Shown here piece by piece: positions 33,268 through 45,227 of a DNA stretch of 64,000 bases. Every line of letters starts with the position of its first letter. Within the stretch, counting starts at the first letter, position 1. The notes under the pieces were generated by a model that was not told where the DNA came from, searched no databases, and worked only from the letters and a program-made list of their open reading frames with translations. Both the position numbers and the translations under genes were made by a program. This stretch comes from Alkalimonas collagenimarina (GTDB taxonomy: Bacteria > Pseudomonadota > Gammaproteobacteria > Enterobacterales > Alteromonadaceae). The DNA is taken from contig NZ_JAUZVZ010000012.1 of assembly GCF_030717845.1 (NCBI RefSeq), positions 56,455-120,454 of the forward strand. Direction: 5' to 3'.

Positions 33268-34309
33268 CACCAAACGGGTTAACATGGCCATCCCAAAACT
33301 TAACGTCTGCTTGCTCCTCCCGGAATAGTGGACGCGCGTACTCCTGCAATTTGCCGATCTCTGTGATTCCAGCCGGAGTATTCTCTGGCACGGGATGGCA
33401 TTGGAGGCTTGCCATAGCGAATGCGTCGCACGATCTCCTGAAGTGTCGGTGTATCTGGGAATGCTCAAACGAATCAAAGATTCCGTAGTGGTGACTGAAA
33501 TAGAAGTCTGACCATGTTTCCTCGATAACAGCTCTCTCTCGTATATCAATGATCTCAACCTCCGCCATTTCTCGAAATTTATTACTGGAAAAAGTATCGA
33601 TGAGAATCTTTCGAGCGGCGACGTCTGTAACCGGTGCACTGTAACCAAATATAGTCACGAAATATGCGTCGTCTAGAGCGTTTCGCAGGGCGTTCCACTC
33701 ACCCAAAATAACTGGATCAGAGTCGTAATCCTTGTCCGTAACGGGAAAGAGAAGTTGACTCGGCTCCATCGCCTTCCCGCAGCGAGGACACGGCAAGCCA
33801 GCGTTCGATCTCACCTTGCACTCGCCACATAATGCCACAGCAACACAACCATGGAGGAAATGAACGCTTGGGGGCTTGGCCACGCCAGAGCAGCGACGCA
33901 GCGCCTGAAGCAAGAATGGATCCCAGTTGAATGTGAAGATCGCATCCTTCTCTCTCAACCCAAGAATCATTTGGTCGTATGGGGTTACATGATCAGGCAA
34001 TTCAAGTCGCGCAAAATAACCCCGAACCGCAGTATTAATCTGCTCAACCTCGTCTGGGTATCGCTCAAGCCCCACTAGACGAGAATACTTCGCCTCAAAG
34101 CCATCACCCAACGATCCCTCCAGTGCTTCTATTCGATAAAAGAGTTCATCAAGGCCAGTAGCCACTTGCACGTCTTGGAGTGAAGGTAACCTCAGCCCAT
34201 TACGGTCACCATCAGGGCATGCAGCGATACTTGCCCCGGCGCCCAGAATCACAACATGGGGATTCTGAACTCGGTTCTTCTTAACGTCGAATCTAGGTAG
34301 CGATGACAT
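33263..34309 (-). CDS. Stand-alone SIR2-like domain protein, candidate defence effector
   Basis: 348 residues. SIR2/STALD Rossmann-fold marks in order: HVVILGAGASIAA (G23-S27, NAD-binding loop), TFNWD (N128, D130, matching the TxNxD motif), FLHGCV (H153, catalytic His), a four-Cys zinc finger C161-x2-C164-x9-C174-x2-C177, and FGYSAPVTD (222-229). The set suggests NAD+ binding and probably hydrolysis, as in SIR2 effectors of antiphage systems (Thoeris ThsA, DSR, SIR2-HerA). No partner helicase, Argonaute or TIR gene is adjacent. The start has no clear ribosome site, as common in integron cassettes. Alternative: a true deacylase sirtuin variant. Confidence 0.72.
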   Translation of the reverse strand: MSSLPRFDVKKNRVQNPHVVILGAGASIAACPDGDRNGLRLPSLQDVQVATGLDELFYRIEALEGSLGDGFEAKYSRLVGLERYPDEVEQINTAVRGYFARLELPDHVTPYDQMILGLREKDAIFTFNWDPFLLQALRRCSGVAKPPSVHFLHGCVAVALCGECKVRSNAGLPCPRCGKAMEPSQLLFPVTDKDYDSDPVILGEWNALRNALDDAYFVTIFGYSAPVTDVAARKILIDTFSSNKFREMAEVEIIDIRERAVIEETWSDFYFSHHYGIFDSFEHSQIHRHFRRSCDAFAMASLQCHPVPENTPAGITEIGKLQEYARPLFREEQADVKFWDGHVNPFGG

Positions 34310-34315
34310 TGGCGA

Positions 34316-34388
34316 CTAACACCATGCGCATGTGCGCGAAATTGTTAGCGTGACAGGGACCGCAGGCCCCGAATACCGCACCTTGTTA
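34316..34388 (-). other. attC-like element between SIR2-like and winged-helix genes
   Basis: Outer arms TAACA (34317-34321)/TGTTA (34384-34388), an unpaired three-base spacer on each side, then TGCG (34325-34328)/CGCA (34377-34380): the R-spacer-L...L-spacer-R layout of integron attC sites. Inside are GGGACC/GGCCCC (34356-34370) and CTAAC...GTTAG (34316-34348) hairpins. It fills the 89-base gap between two same-strand genes and lies 11 bases after the upstream gene's stop. Confidence 0.4.
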
Positions 34389-34398
34389 TAAGGTGGCA

Positions 34399-34791
34399 CT
34401 ACAAAGCCCCGAAAAATGAGATAGTTAGAGCGAATATCGATATCAGCAACGGTGCGTAAAATTGGAACCAGTTGTAATTTTGCTCGGCCAACACCGCTGA
34501 TAAAAGAGGAAAGTGGACTGCATGCTGATCTTTTCCTACTCGCATAGCAAACAAATGAACTTGTGAGCCATTTGGTTGCTGATAACCATATTTTTTATCT
34601 AAATGATAATAAAGGCGACCAAATACAATATCCTGATCAACTCTCAGTTTATTGGCTAAGTATTCACAGTCTATTGGAACGTAAATTTTGGATTCTCTGC
34701 TTTCATCAGAAATACCGTATGATATAAAAGTTTTGTAATAATGGTCGTGGATAACTTTAAGGATTTCTCTATCTGTTGTTGGTTTTCTCAT
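34399..34791 (-). CDS. Unknown protein: winged-helix-like N-terminus plus C-terminal membrane helix
   Basis: 130 residues. The first 95 look like a winged-helix unit (REILKVIHDHYYKTF..., VPIDCEYLANKLRVDQDIVFGRLYYHLDKKYGYQ as helix-turn-helix and wing). The end, FQFYAPLLISIFALTISFFG (about 109-128), is a single membrane segment with the tail at the C-terminus. AAGGAA precedes the ATG. No named family recognised. It is upstream of the SIR2-like gene on the same strand, with an attC-like structure between, so they may be independent cassettes and not partners. Confidence 0.65.
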   Translation of the reverse strand: MRKPTTDREILKVIHDHYYKTFISYGISDESRESKIYVPIDCEYLANKLRVDQDIVFGRLYYHLDKKYGYQQPNGSQVHLFAMRVGKDQHAVHFPLLSAVLAEQNYNWFQFYAPLLISIFALTISFFGAL

Positions 34792-34827
34792 ACGAATTCC
34801 TTATACACTTATTCTGCGGAAGAATCC

Positions 34828-34839
34828 GTGTTTAAACAC
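34828..34839. promoter_or_regulatory. Palindrome upstream of the winged-helix/TM gene
   Basis: GTGTTTAAACAC is a perfect 12-base palindrome 37 bases upstream of the ATG, flanked by GCGGA/TCCGC that extend the symmetry. Could be an operator or hairpin; no factor can be named. Confidence 0.35.
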
Positions 34840-34953
34840 AGATCTATCCGCCTTTGTACAATTTACGTACTCAACCTACCCGCTTTTTTGCCTGCTGACA
34901 ATCACTTATGAGATCAAACACATACAGATGCTACCGCCTAAGCGCTTGCAGCC

Positions 34954-35520
34954 TTAGCTAAGCTCCGAATCGGCCAGTTCGATTTTGGCATCGAAGTGCT
35001 GGCGTATTTCAGCCACTGCGGCACTGAGTTTGCCATCGAACGGCAAAGCCATGGCGTGGCGGGCTTTGCGCTGGCGGATACGCTCGGCGCTTTGCAGGTA
35101 GCGCATCACTTCCAGCTCGCTGGTTAAAATGAGCCGTGGCACGGCCACACTCTGGCCTTGGTCGTCTTTGGCGATCATGGTGAAGTAAGAAGAATTGCAG
35201 TGCTTAATGGCGTCAGTCTGAATGTTTTGCGCATCGACCCGGATGCCGATGACCATGGAACTGCTGCCGACGAAGTTGACCGAGGCTTGTAAGGTGACCA
35301 GCTCGCCGACTTCTATCGGGTTAAGAAAATCGACTCGATCGACCGAAGCCGTGACACAGTAGCGGCCACTGAACTTGGAGCCACAGGCAAAGGCAATCTG
35401 ATCCATCAAAGACAACAGGTAGCCGCCATGGATTTTACCGCTGAAATTGGAGTGCGATGGCAGCATCAGCTGTGATAAGGTGACTTTGGAACTGGCAACA
35501 GTTTTGTACTCGGCGACCAT
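34954..35520 (-). CDS. Acyl-CoA thioesterase (hotdog fold)
   Basis: 188 residues. The N-terminal hotdog domain shows LPSHSNFSGKIHGGYLLSLMDQIAFACGSKFSG, the N/H-G-G and D-x-x-A region of YciA/BACH-type acyl-CoA thioesterases, then VDRVDFLNPIEVGELVTLQASVNFVGSSSM. A 55-residue helical tail follows. It hydrolyses acyl-CoA to free acid and CoA; chain-length preference unknown. GGAG precedes the ATG. It marks the right-hand return to housekeeping genes after the accessory region. Confidence 0.9.
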   Translation of the reverse strand: MVAEYKTVASSKVTLSQLMLPSHSNFSGKIHGGYLLSLMDQIAFACGSKFSGRYCVTASVDRVDFLNPIEVGELVTLQASVNFVGSSSMVIGIRVDAQNIQTDAIKHCNSSYFTMIAKDDQGQSVAVPRLILTSELEVMRYLQSAERIRQRKARHAMALPFDGKLSAAVAEIRQHFDAKIELADSELS

Positions 35521-35580
35521 AAAAGCTCCGGCATGATGTTTTAAACACTGTAGCCGAAGCCTGGTTGCCGGTAAAGCGAA

Positions 35581-35919
35581 CTAATTTAGCTGCGCTGAGG
35601 TTGGTTTATCCTGAACCAATACCCAGGGCGAAATCACTACTGCCCACAGCTCTTGTTTGGCATCAAACCATTGTTGTGCCTGTGGTTCGGATACGCGAGC
35701 TACGCTGCCCTGCTCTAACCAGCTTTGCACCTGAGCGCTGTCGTCCTGGCTAAAAGCAAAGGCAACGTCGACTAAATCCAATGCTACATCCACAGCGACT
35801 ACACTGCCAGCGGCATAAAACTTCTGCAGTTCCAGCCAGTTTATTCGGGCGGTTTCGCTGGTGATTTTAGCTTTAATAAGTTCTGGGGTTTCTACCTCAG
35901 GGGGCGTTACTGCAGTCAT
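35581..35919 (-). CDS. DUF2288 family protein
   Basis: 112 residues, normal for DUF2288. Typical wording: TARINWLELQKFYAAGSVVAVDVALDLVDVA, then WLEQGSVARVSEPQAQQWFDAKQELWAVVISPWVLVQ. Small cytosolic protein of unknown function. AAGGA precedes the ATG. It lies 60 bases upstream of the thioesterase gene on the same strand and could share its transcript. Confidence 0.9.
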   Translation of the reverse strand: MTAVTPPEVETPELIKAKITSETARINWLELQKFYAAGSVVAVDVALDLVDVAFAFSQDDSAQVQSWLEQGSVARVSEPQAQQWFDAKQELWAVVISPWVLVQDKPTSAQLN

Positions 35920-35984
35920 CGGCCATCCTTTGTTGCAAGCGGTTAGGCTGAATTATACGTGATTCAGCCGCATCCTCAACATGG

Positions 35985-37325
35985 CTAATCAGCGTCATCA
36001 GTCACCTGCTGCGCACTCAGTTGATGCTTTTTCAGCAATTTATAAAAATCGGTCCGGTTGCGACCAGCCAGTTCTGCCGCCCGGGTGACATGGCCATCGG
36101 TCATTTGCAGTACCCGAACAAGGTACTGTCGTTCAAATTGATCACGGGCTTCGGTTAAGCTGGGCCAGTAACTACTGTCTTGTGTTAGCGCTTGTTCTAC
36201 CAAGGCGGCATTGATCACCGGGCCATGCGTCAGTGCCACGCATTGTTCTACCACATTCATCAACTGGCGCACATTGCCGGGCCATTTGGCAGTAGTCAGT
36301 AGTTGCATGGCATCGTCGGTAAAACGAGTCACCTTGACCTGATGGCGTTCCGCGCTTTGCTGCAGCGCGTGGCGCGCCAACAGCGGAATATCTTCTGGCC
36401 GCTGCTCTAATGACGGCAGCTGCAGGTTCACCACATTCAAGCGATAGTATAAATCTTCCCGAAAACTACCCTCTTCCATCGCCTGCTGCACATCGCGGTG
36501 TGTTGCTGAAAGCACACGAACATTAATGGCGATGGTTTTGCTGCTGCCCACCGGTCGAATTTGTCGCTCTTGCAAGGCGCGCAGCAGTTTCACCTGCAGA
36601 GGCAGTGGCATATCGCCTATCTCATCCAAAAATAAGGTGCCACCATCCGCTTCGCGGAATAAACCATTGTGTTCGGTTACGGCGCCGGTAAAAGCCCCTT
36701 TGGTGTGACCAAACAGCTCCGACTCCAAAAGATGCTCTGGTAAAGCACCACAGTTGATGGCGACAAAGGGCTGTTTGGCGCGTGGGCTGGCCTGATGAAT
36801 GGCTCTGGCCAGCAGCTCTTTACCGGTGCCGCTGGCGCCAGTGATCAGAATACTGACATCACGTGGGGCCACTCGTAACGCTTGTTGCAATACTTCTTCC
36901 ATCTGCTCGCTGCGGCTGATAATGCCCGCTCGCCAGTCCGATTGTTCCGGCACACTTTGGTGCAGGGCTTTTTGTAGAATATCACGCAGCTCGCTGTTGT
37001 TCAGTGGTTTGGTTAAAAAGCCAAACACACCTCGCTGGGTAGCCGCTACGGCTTCAGGGATCGAGCCGTGTGCTGTCATCAGGATCACCGGCAACGCTGG
37101 GTTACGCTTGGCGATTTCATCAAATAAGCTCATGCCATCCAAGCCCGGCATGCGCAAATCGCTGAGCACCACATCGACATCTTGTTTTTGCAGCAGTTCC
37201 AGCGCCGCTTCGGCGCAATCGGCATTGAGGACCTGAAAGCCTTCACCTTCCAACCGAAGCGTCAATAAACGCAATAAGCTGGGATCATCATCAACCAGTA
37301 AGATCCGACCCTCGGCTTTACTCAT
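35985..37325 (-). CDS. glrR: Sigma-54-dependent response regulator GlrR
   Basis: 446 residues from the ATG at 37323-37325, which has GGGGAA upstream. Receiver domain (about 5-125) with DDD and phospho-acceptor Asp in VDVVLSDLRMPGLDG; AAA+ domain (about 135-370) with Walker A GASGTGKELLARAIH, the sigma-54-contacting GAFTGA loop and Walker B GGTLFLDEIGD; Fis-type HTH at the end (GHVTRAAELAGRNRTDFYKLLKKH). Phosphorylated by GlrK, it activates sigma-54 promoters such as that of the glmY sRNA in enterobacteria. Its start overlaps the qseG stop by eight bases. Confidence 0.95.
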   Translation of the reverse strand: MSKAEGRILLVDDDPSLLRLLTLRLEGEGFQVLNADCAEAALELLQKQDVDVVLSDLRMPGLDGMSLFDEIAKRNPALPVILMTAHGSIPEAVAATQRGVFGFLTKPLNNSELRDILQKALHQSVPEQSDWRAGIISRSEQMEEVLQQALRVAPRDVSILITGASGTGKELLARAIHQASPRAKQPFVAINCGALPEHLLESELFGHTKGAFTGAVTEHNGLFREADGGTLFLDEIGDMPLPLQVKLLRALQERQIRPVGSSKTIAINVRVLSATHRDVQQAMEEGSFREDLYYRLNVVNLQLPSLEQRPEDIPLLARHALQQSAERHQVKVTRFTDDAMQLLTTAKWPGNVRQLMNVVEQCVALTHGPVINAALVEQALTQDSSYWPSLTEARDQFERQYLVRVLQMTDGHVTRAAELAGRNRTDFYKLLKKHQLSAQQVTDDAD

Positions 37326-37905
37326 GTGGTTCCCCATTCTCCGGTTGATTTAAGCGAGCCTCAATTTGTGTCAGAGCTTCAATTTGTTGCTCCAGTTCAC
37401 GATTTCTGGCTTGATTCTGCTCCAGTTCCTGTTGCAATTCAGCATTGATCCGAGTGAGTGCGCTGACCGCAGATTCAGCTTCTAGTAGCTTTTGATTAAA
37501 GGCCAACTCCCAGCTAAATAATGTTGTCAATTCAGGTGGCGCCACCATTAATCGCTCAGCCAGCTGCATTTGTGCTCGAAACCGAGTTAAGTAGTTATTG
37601 TCAGGATGCAGCTGCGCTAAGCTCGACTGAATGGCAGCTACCTGCTCATCGTCATGCAACGGCAATGCTTCTCGCTGCAAGATACTGCTATTGAGCACCC
37701 AGTCTTTAAACTGCAGCCAAGCCAGCATGGACACACCGTCATCGGCCAGTATTAATTCAGCCTCCTGTTCAGGCTCGGCGATCAGCTCTGGCGATGACTC
37801 AGGCATCACTATGTCGTCTTCTGTCGAAGTGCGTACCGACTCGGTTTGCAGCAATTGGCAGCCGGCAAGGCTCAGCAACAACAACAGGTTAAACAAGATC
37901 TTCAT
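37318..37905 (-). CDS. qseG: QseG-like outer-membrane lipoprotein
   Basis: 195 residues from the ATG at 37903-37905, which overlaps the glrK TGA (ATGA) and has AGAGGA upstream. Lipobox LAGC at the end of MKILFNLLLLLSLAGC. The rest is helical with a C-terminal coiled coil (LTRINAELQQELEQNQARNR). In enterobacteria QseG lies between glrK and glrR and binds the periplasmic part of the kinase; position and lipobox support the same here, though the sequence is quite divergent. Confidence 0.82.
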   Translation of the reverse strand: MKILFNLLLLLSLAGCQLLQTESVRTSTEDDIVMPESSPELIAEPEQEAELILADDGVSMLAWLQFKDWVLNSSILQREALPLHDDEQVAAIQSSLAQLHPDNNYLTRFRAQMQLAERLMVAPPELTTLFSWELAFNQKLLEAESAVSALTRINAELQQELEQNQARNRELEQQIEALTQIEARLNQPENGEPHE

Positions 37906-39320
37906 TCGATGTCCTCTGGCAATGGCAAACGAATACGGACGCATACATCCGCCTCTGTGGTATCAATAATTTCAGCTTTCCCAGCCAGTAAACGCGCACA
38001 ATCAGCCACAATAGATAAACCAAGACCTGAACCTTGCACCCGATCACGGCGCGGGCTTTGGCCGCGCTGGAAGGGTTCAAATAGACGCTCCCGTTGGTCA
38101 GCTGCAATAGGGTGACCTTGATTCATCACCTCCAGCCACCATTGTTGCTCTTGCTGGCTCAACCGGATACACACCTCACTATCTGCCGCGCCATAGGCTT
38201 GAGCATTGTTGATGAGGTTATCCAGTATGCGTCGGAATAACATGGCATCAGTGTATAACTGTTCGACCTGACACTCCAGACGTACCCTTTGCCCTTGCTG
38301 CTGTAAGGATAAAGCATGATCTTGAATGCACTCGGTTATCATCGGCTCAGCTACATGCCACTTGAGCACCGGTTTGGCTTGCTGTAACAGGCGGTTGTAA
38401 TCCAATAATTGCTCGGTCAATTGGCTGAGCCGCTCGGTACTACCATTCAGTAAGCTCACCACCTCCTGCTGCTGGGCATTTAACGGCCCCACCAGTTGCT
38501 CGCTTAATAAGGAGCAGCCCTCACGAATGCTCGACAGCGGTGTCTTTAATTCGTGCGAGGCATGGCGCAATAAGATCAACCGCAATGCCTCCAACTGTTG
38601 CAAACGAGCGGCTAAGGTTCGAAGCTGTTCACCCAATTCGGTCAATTCTTTCGGTCCACGCACACGTTGATCAGGAAACGCCTGCTGACGTCCTATCGCT
38701 CGGATCATGCGTTCCAGCATCGCCACCGGGCGGGTAATTCGCCGCGAGCCCCAAATCACCAATAACAAGGTTAAAATAACCAGCACTACCGTTTGCCAAG
38801 TCAACTGTTGTTGAGCACTGGCGACATCACGTTGTTGCGCCGCCAATTGTAACTCCAATTGCTGCCAGATCTGCTGAGACAAACGGCCTTGCTGCTGGCG
38901 TAATTGCTGCAATAACGGCTCAATGTGTTCAGACTGTTGCTGTGGAAAGGATTGGGCCAACTGTTGCAAGGTGATGGTTTGCTGCTGACAAAGGCTGGCA
39001 TCGCGCATGGTTTGACAGACCTGTGGTAACAGCTGTTGATAACTAGATACGTGATTTTGCGCGACTGTTGCGAGCGAGCTGGTTTTCAATACCGCATACT
39101 GACGAATGGCCCGCTCAATATCCACCACCTGATTCTGCATTTGCTCCATACGACGAACGCTAGAGGCGGAGGTATTGGCTTGCTCAACAGCTTGTTGGCT
39201 GATACGGGTTAACGCACTATGGCTTTGCCACATCAGTACCGCTACCGGGATCAGTGCCAGCACAAAGCTGGACAATACAAGTTGCCGTAAGGAAGCTGTT
39301 TTTAAAGGGCTAAATTTCAT
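37902..39320 (-). CDS. glrK: Sensor histidine kinase GlrK (QseE)
   Basis: 472 residues from the ATG at 39318-39320; the longer open frame adds 25 unlike residues. Transmembrane helix about 13-33, a Gln-rich helical periplasmic domain (about 35-170), second helix about 172-190, HAMP (SRRITRPVAMLERMIRAIG), HisKA with H-box LRHASHELKTPLSS, and HATPase_c with NLINNAQAYG, GSGLGLSIV. Autophosphorylates and passes phosphate to GlrR. First gene of a tight glrK-qseG-glrR operon with 4- and 8-base overlaps. No clear ribosome site was seen for this start. Confidence 0.93.
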   Translation of the reverse strand: MKFSPLKTASLRQLVLSSFVLALIPVAVLMWQSHSALTRISQQAVEQANTSASSVRRMEQMQNQVVDIERAIRQYAVLKTSSLATVAQNHVSSYQQLLPQVCQTMRDASLCQQQTITLQQLAQSFPQQQSEHIEPLLQQLRQQQGRLSQQIWQQLELQLAAQQRDVASAQQQLTWQTVVLVILTLLLVIWGSRRITRPVAMLERMIRAIGRQQAFPDQRVRGPKELTELGEQLRTLAARLQQLEALRLILLRHASHELKTPLSSIREGCSLLSEQLVGPLNAQQQEVVSLLNGSTERLSQLTEQLLDYNRLLQQAKPVLKWHVAEPMITECIQDHALSLQQQGQRVRLECQVEQLYTDAMLFRRILDNLINNAQAYGAADSEVCIRLSQQEQQWWLEVMNQGHPIAADQRERLFEPFQRGQSPRRDRVQGSGLGLSIVADCARLLAGKAEIIDTTEADVCVRIRLPLPEDIE

Positions 39321-39468
39321 CGCTGGGTGCTTAATTGCTTTTGCAGCAGCTGGATTCAGTATGATTGCAGCATACCGTGTTTTGTAGAGAAGCAACAGCC
39401 TGCTGGTAGAGTGACTCCGATCTCGTCAGCAGGCTGTCGTTGGCTTCATTCGTTAGTGAGGGGTTGGC

Positions 39469-39645
39469 TTACGAAATCGTTCCGGATCCCATCACGGGCT
39501 TTGCTGTCACAGGCTGTTGCAGCGCCTGCTCACGCTCCCACTCCAACACACTGGAGCTATTGACATCAATACGACGCACCATGGCAGTCACTACCATCAA
39601 ATTCATAATCAAAAAAGTCACTAATACAGCAATAATAGGGTCCAT
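39469..39645 (-). CDS. Small single-span membrane protein
   Basis: 58 residues from the ATG at 39643-39645, which has AGGAG upstream; the longer frame to 39711 is not supported. One N-terminal membrane helix (MDPIIAVLVTFLIMNLMVV), then a short polar cytoplasmic or periplasmic tail with a Gln/Glu-rich helix. No family recognised. It is upstream of glrK on the same strand, about 150 bases away. Confidence 0.6.
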   Translation of the reverse strand: MDPIIAVLVTFLIMNLMVVTAMVRRIDVNSSSVLEWEREQALQQPVTAKPVMGSGTIS

Positions 39646-39908
39646 GATTATACTCCTGATGCGCTGAAGATAAATAAAGGCGTTTGCCGGAAACAGATGC
39701 GCAACTGGCATAGTTAATACAACTGTCGTGCCAACATTTATTTCATATTAAATTCAATAGCTTAAAATAAAATCGCGTCAGGGGAACGCTAAAAGTGTCT
39801 GCTTTTGGCGACACATTGTGGGGCCTCTTCTTTTTTACTAGTAAAAACATAAGGATAACCTGTCTCCATATGGCGACAGTGATGCTCTGGCTAGGGTCAG
39901 AGCTCGGT

Positions 39909-39937
39909 TTGCTGCACTGAACCGACCAGCCTATAAT
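39909..39937 (+). promoter_or_regulatory. Sigma-70 promoter of the leu operon
   Basis: -35 TTGCTG (39909-39914), 17-base spacer, -10 TATAAT (39932-39937). Predicted start about 39944, giving a leader of about 280 bases before leuA. Upstream, 39646-39908 holds no gene; only weak inverted repeats such as GTGTC...GACAC near 39790-39810 were seen. Confidence 0.75.
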
Positions 39938-40022
39938 TATTGCCGTTTAGCCATCTATACTGTTGCCTCTGCAGAAAAATGATGCTATTAATAGTCTCAT
40001 AAATAAAAAGGTGATCCATCAC

Positions 40023-40112
40023 ATGCCAATAATGACTTATGTTGCAAGCATTCTGACCAACCTCCTCGTGCTCTTACGTATAGCGCGCGGGGCGAATTAT
40101 TGCTGTTCATAA
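40023..40112 (+). CDS. leuL: leu operon leader peptide
   Basis: 29 codons (ATG 40023; a second in-frame ATG at 40032) with AAGGTGAT upstream. The peptide contains ILTNLLVLLR, five Leu codons plus Ile and Val within ten residues, then a normal stop at 40110-40112. Such runs let a ribosome stall when leucyl-tRNA is scarce. It precedes an intrinsic terminator and leuA, as in known leu attenuators of gammaproteobacteria. The sequence differs from the enterobacterial LeuL, so identity rests on position and codon content. Confidence 0.82.
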   Translation: MPIMTYVASILTNLLVLLRIARGANYCCS

Positions 40113-40127
40113 GTTAAGCAAAATTCC

Positions 40128-40158
40128 AAAAACCCCGTGCCACAGGCCGGGGTTTTTT
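40128..40158 (+). terminator. leu attenuator (intrinsic terminator)
   Basis: Stem CCCCG-t-GCC (40133-40141) with GGC-CGGGG (40145-40152), loop ACA, then TTTTTT (40153-40158). An earlier segment, GCGCGGGG (40085-40092), inside the end of the leader-peptide frame, can pair with CCCCGTGC (40133-40140) by seven Watson-Crick pairs and one G-U, and would preclude the terminator. Stalling at the Leu codons (about 40053-40076) leaves that segment free. Confidence 0.8.
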
Positions 40159-40220
40159 ATTGCTTGCGAGTTCGCAATCAACCCAGGCTTCAGGCCAACA
40201 AGACTGAAAGGAAAGGAACC

Positions 40221-44294
<4,074 letters not shown>

Positions 44295-44298
<4 letters not shown>

Positions 44299-44909
44299 AC
44301 CCTAGCATCCACACGATCTTTGCCGGTGGTTTAGTCTGCCCGCTGGATAAAAACAACGTCGATACCGATCAAATCATCCCAAAACAGTTTCTGACCTCGG
44401 TCAGTCGCGATGGCTTTGCCGATGCTTTATTTTTTGATTGGCGCTACCTGAGCGATGGAAGCCCAAACCCTGAGTTTGTGCTAAATGCTCCGCAGTATCA
44501 GGGCGCATCTATTTTACTCAGCCGCGCCAACTTTGGCTGTGGTTCCAGCCGGGAGCACGCGCCTTGGGCGCTGCAACAGTATGGCTTTCAGGTCATTATT
44601 GCTGAAAGCTTTGCTGATATTTTTTACAACAACAGTGCCAACAACGGCATGCTATTGATTGCGTTAAGTAAGGGCAATATCGACAGTCTGTTTAACCGCT
44701 GCAGTGAAGGCCCACAGCAATGGCAGATCGACCTGAAAAATCAGGAGATCCGCTTTGGCAACAACGCAGCTCTGGGTTTTGATATCGATCAGGACGTCAA
44801 GCAGCGGTTATTAAGCGGACTCGATTTTATCGGTAGCAGCGAGCAATTGGCGCCAAAAATCAGTGACTTCGAGCAGAGTCGTAAAAACAACCTACCCTGG
44901 CTGGGTTAA
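44295..44909 (+). CDS. leuD: 3-isopropylmalate dehydratase small subunit
   Basis: 204 residues from the ATG at 44295, which overlaps the leuC TGA and lies nine bases after GGAG; the ATG at 44289 is too close to it. Swivel-domain marks: [16 protein letters not shown] and [16 protein letters not shown]. Forms the isomerase with LeuC. Last gene of the operon; downstream there is a REP-like pair and no standard terminator. Confidence 0.96.
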
Positions 44910-44944
44910 GCCTATAAGGGCATGATTGCTCTGAACATCCAACC

Positions 44945-45048
44945 GTAGGGGCGCATGATTGCGCCCCCCCTCCATCAGGTAAGCGCGTATCAAAACAGGG
45001 CGTCATGCCCAGATACCAAACATAAAGGGCGCCATCAGGCGCCCCTGC
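44945..45048. repeat. Inverted pair of REP-like elements (REPIN-like)
   Basis: A direct copy of the 14.4-kb array element sits at 44945-44966 (core GGGGCGCATGATTGCGCCC). Its inverted partner at 45027-45048 differs at three of 22 positions. A degenerate third copy (GGGCATGATTGCTCT) lies at about 44918-44932. Pairs of inverted REP elements are the mobile form (REPIN) in other gammaproteobacteria. The 318-base gap leuD-45228 holds these and the promoter region of the next gene. Confidence 0.75.
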
Positions 45049-45227
45049 ATTAGAGGCTGCAGTATTCTCTGCGCCATTAGATCACAATAATAATACATTA
45101 GATATTTACTTAGTCCCTGATTGTGATAATTTAATATTCTATTTTTTTACATAACGAAATGGAAGTCAGGCTGTATTACGGCTTGCATGATCACTCTGTT
45201 GATATCAACTCAGGGACATATACCACG

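Noticed and set aside
33235..33648. 137-codon minus-strand frame within the SIR2-like gene
   Set aside because: Alternative frame of the SIR2-like gene with no motif of its own and no ribosome site.
34954..35520. Thioesterase as part of the accessory island
   Set aside because: Typical housekeeping hotdog enzyme with a normal ribosome site; taken as the island's right flank.
39860..39890. LexA-type box (CTGT...ACAG)
   Set aside because: The spacing is 12 and not 8 bases, so it does not fit the SOS box.
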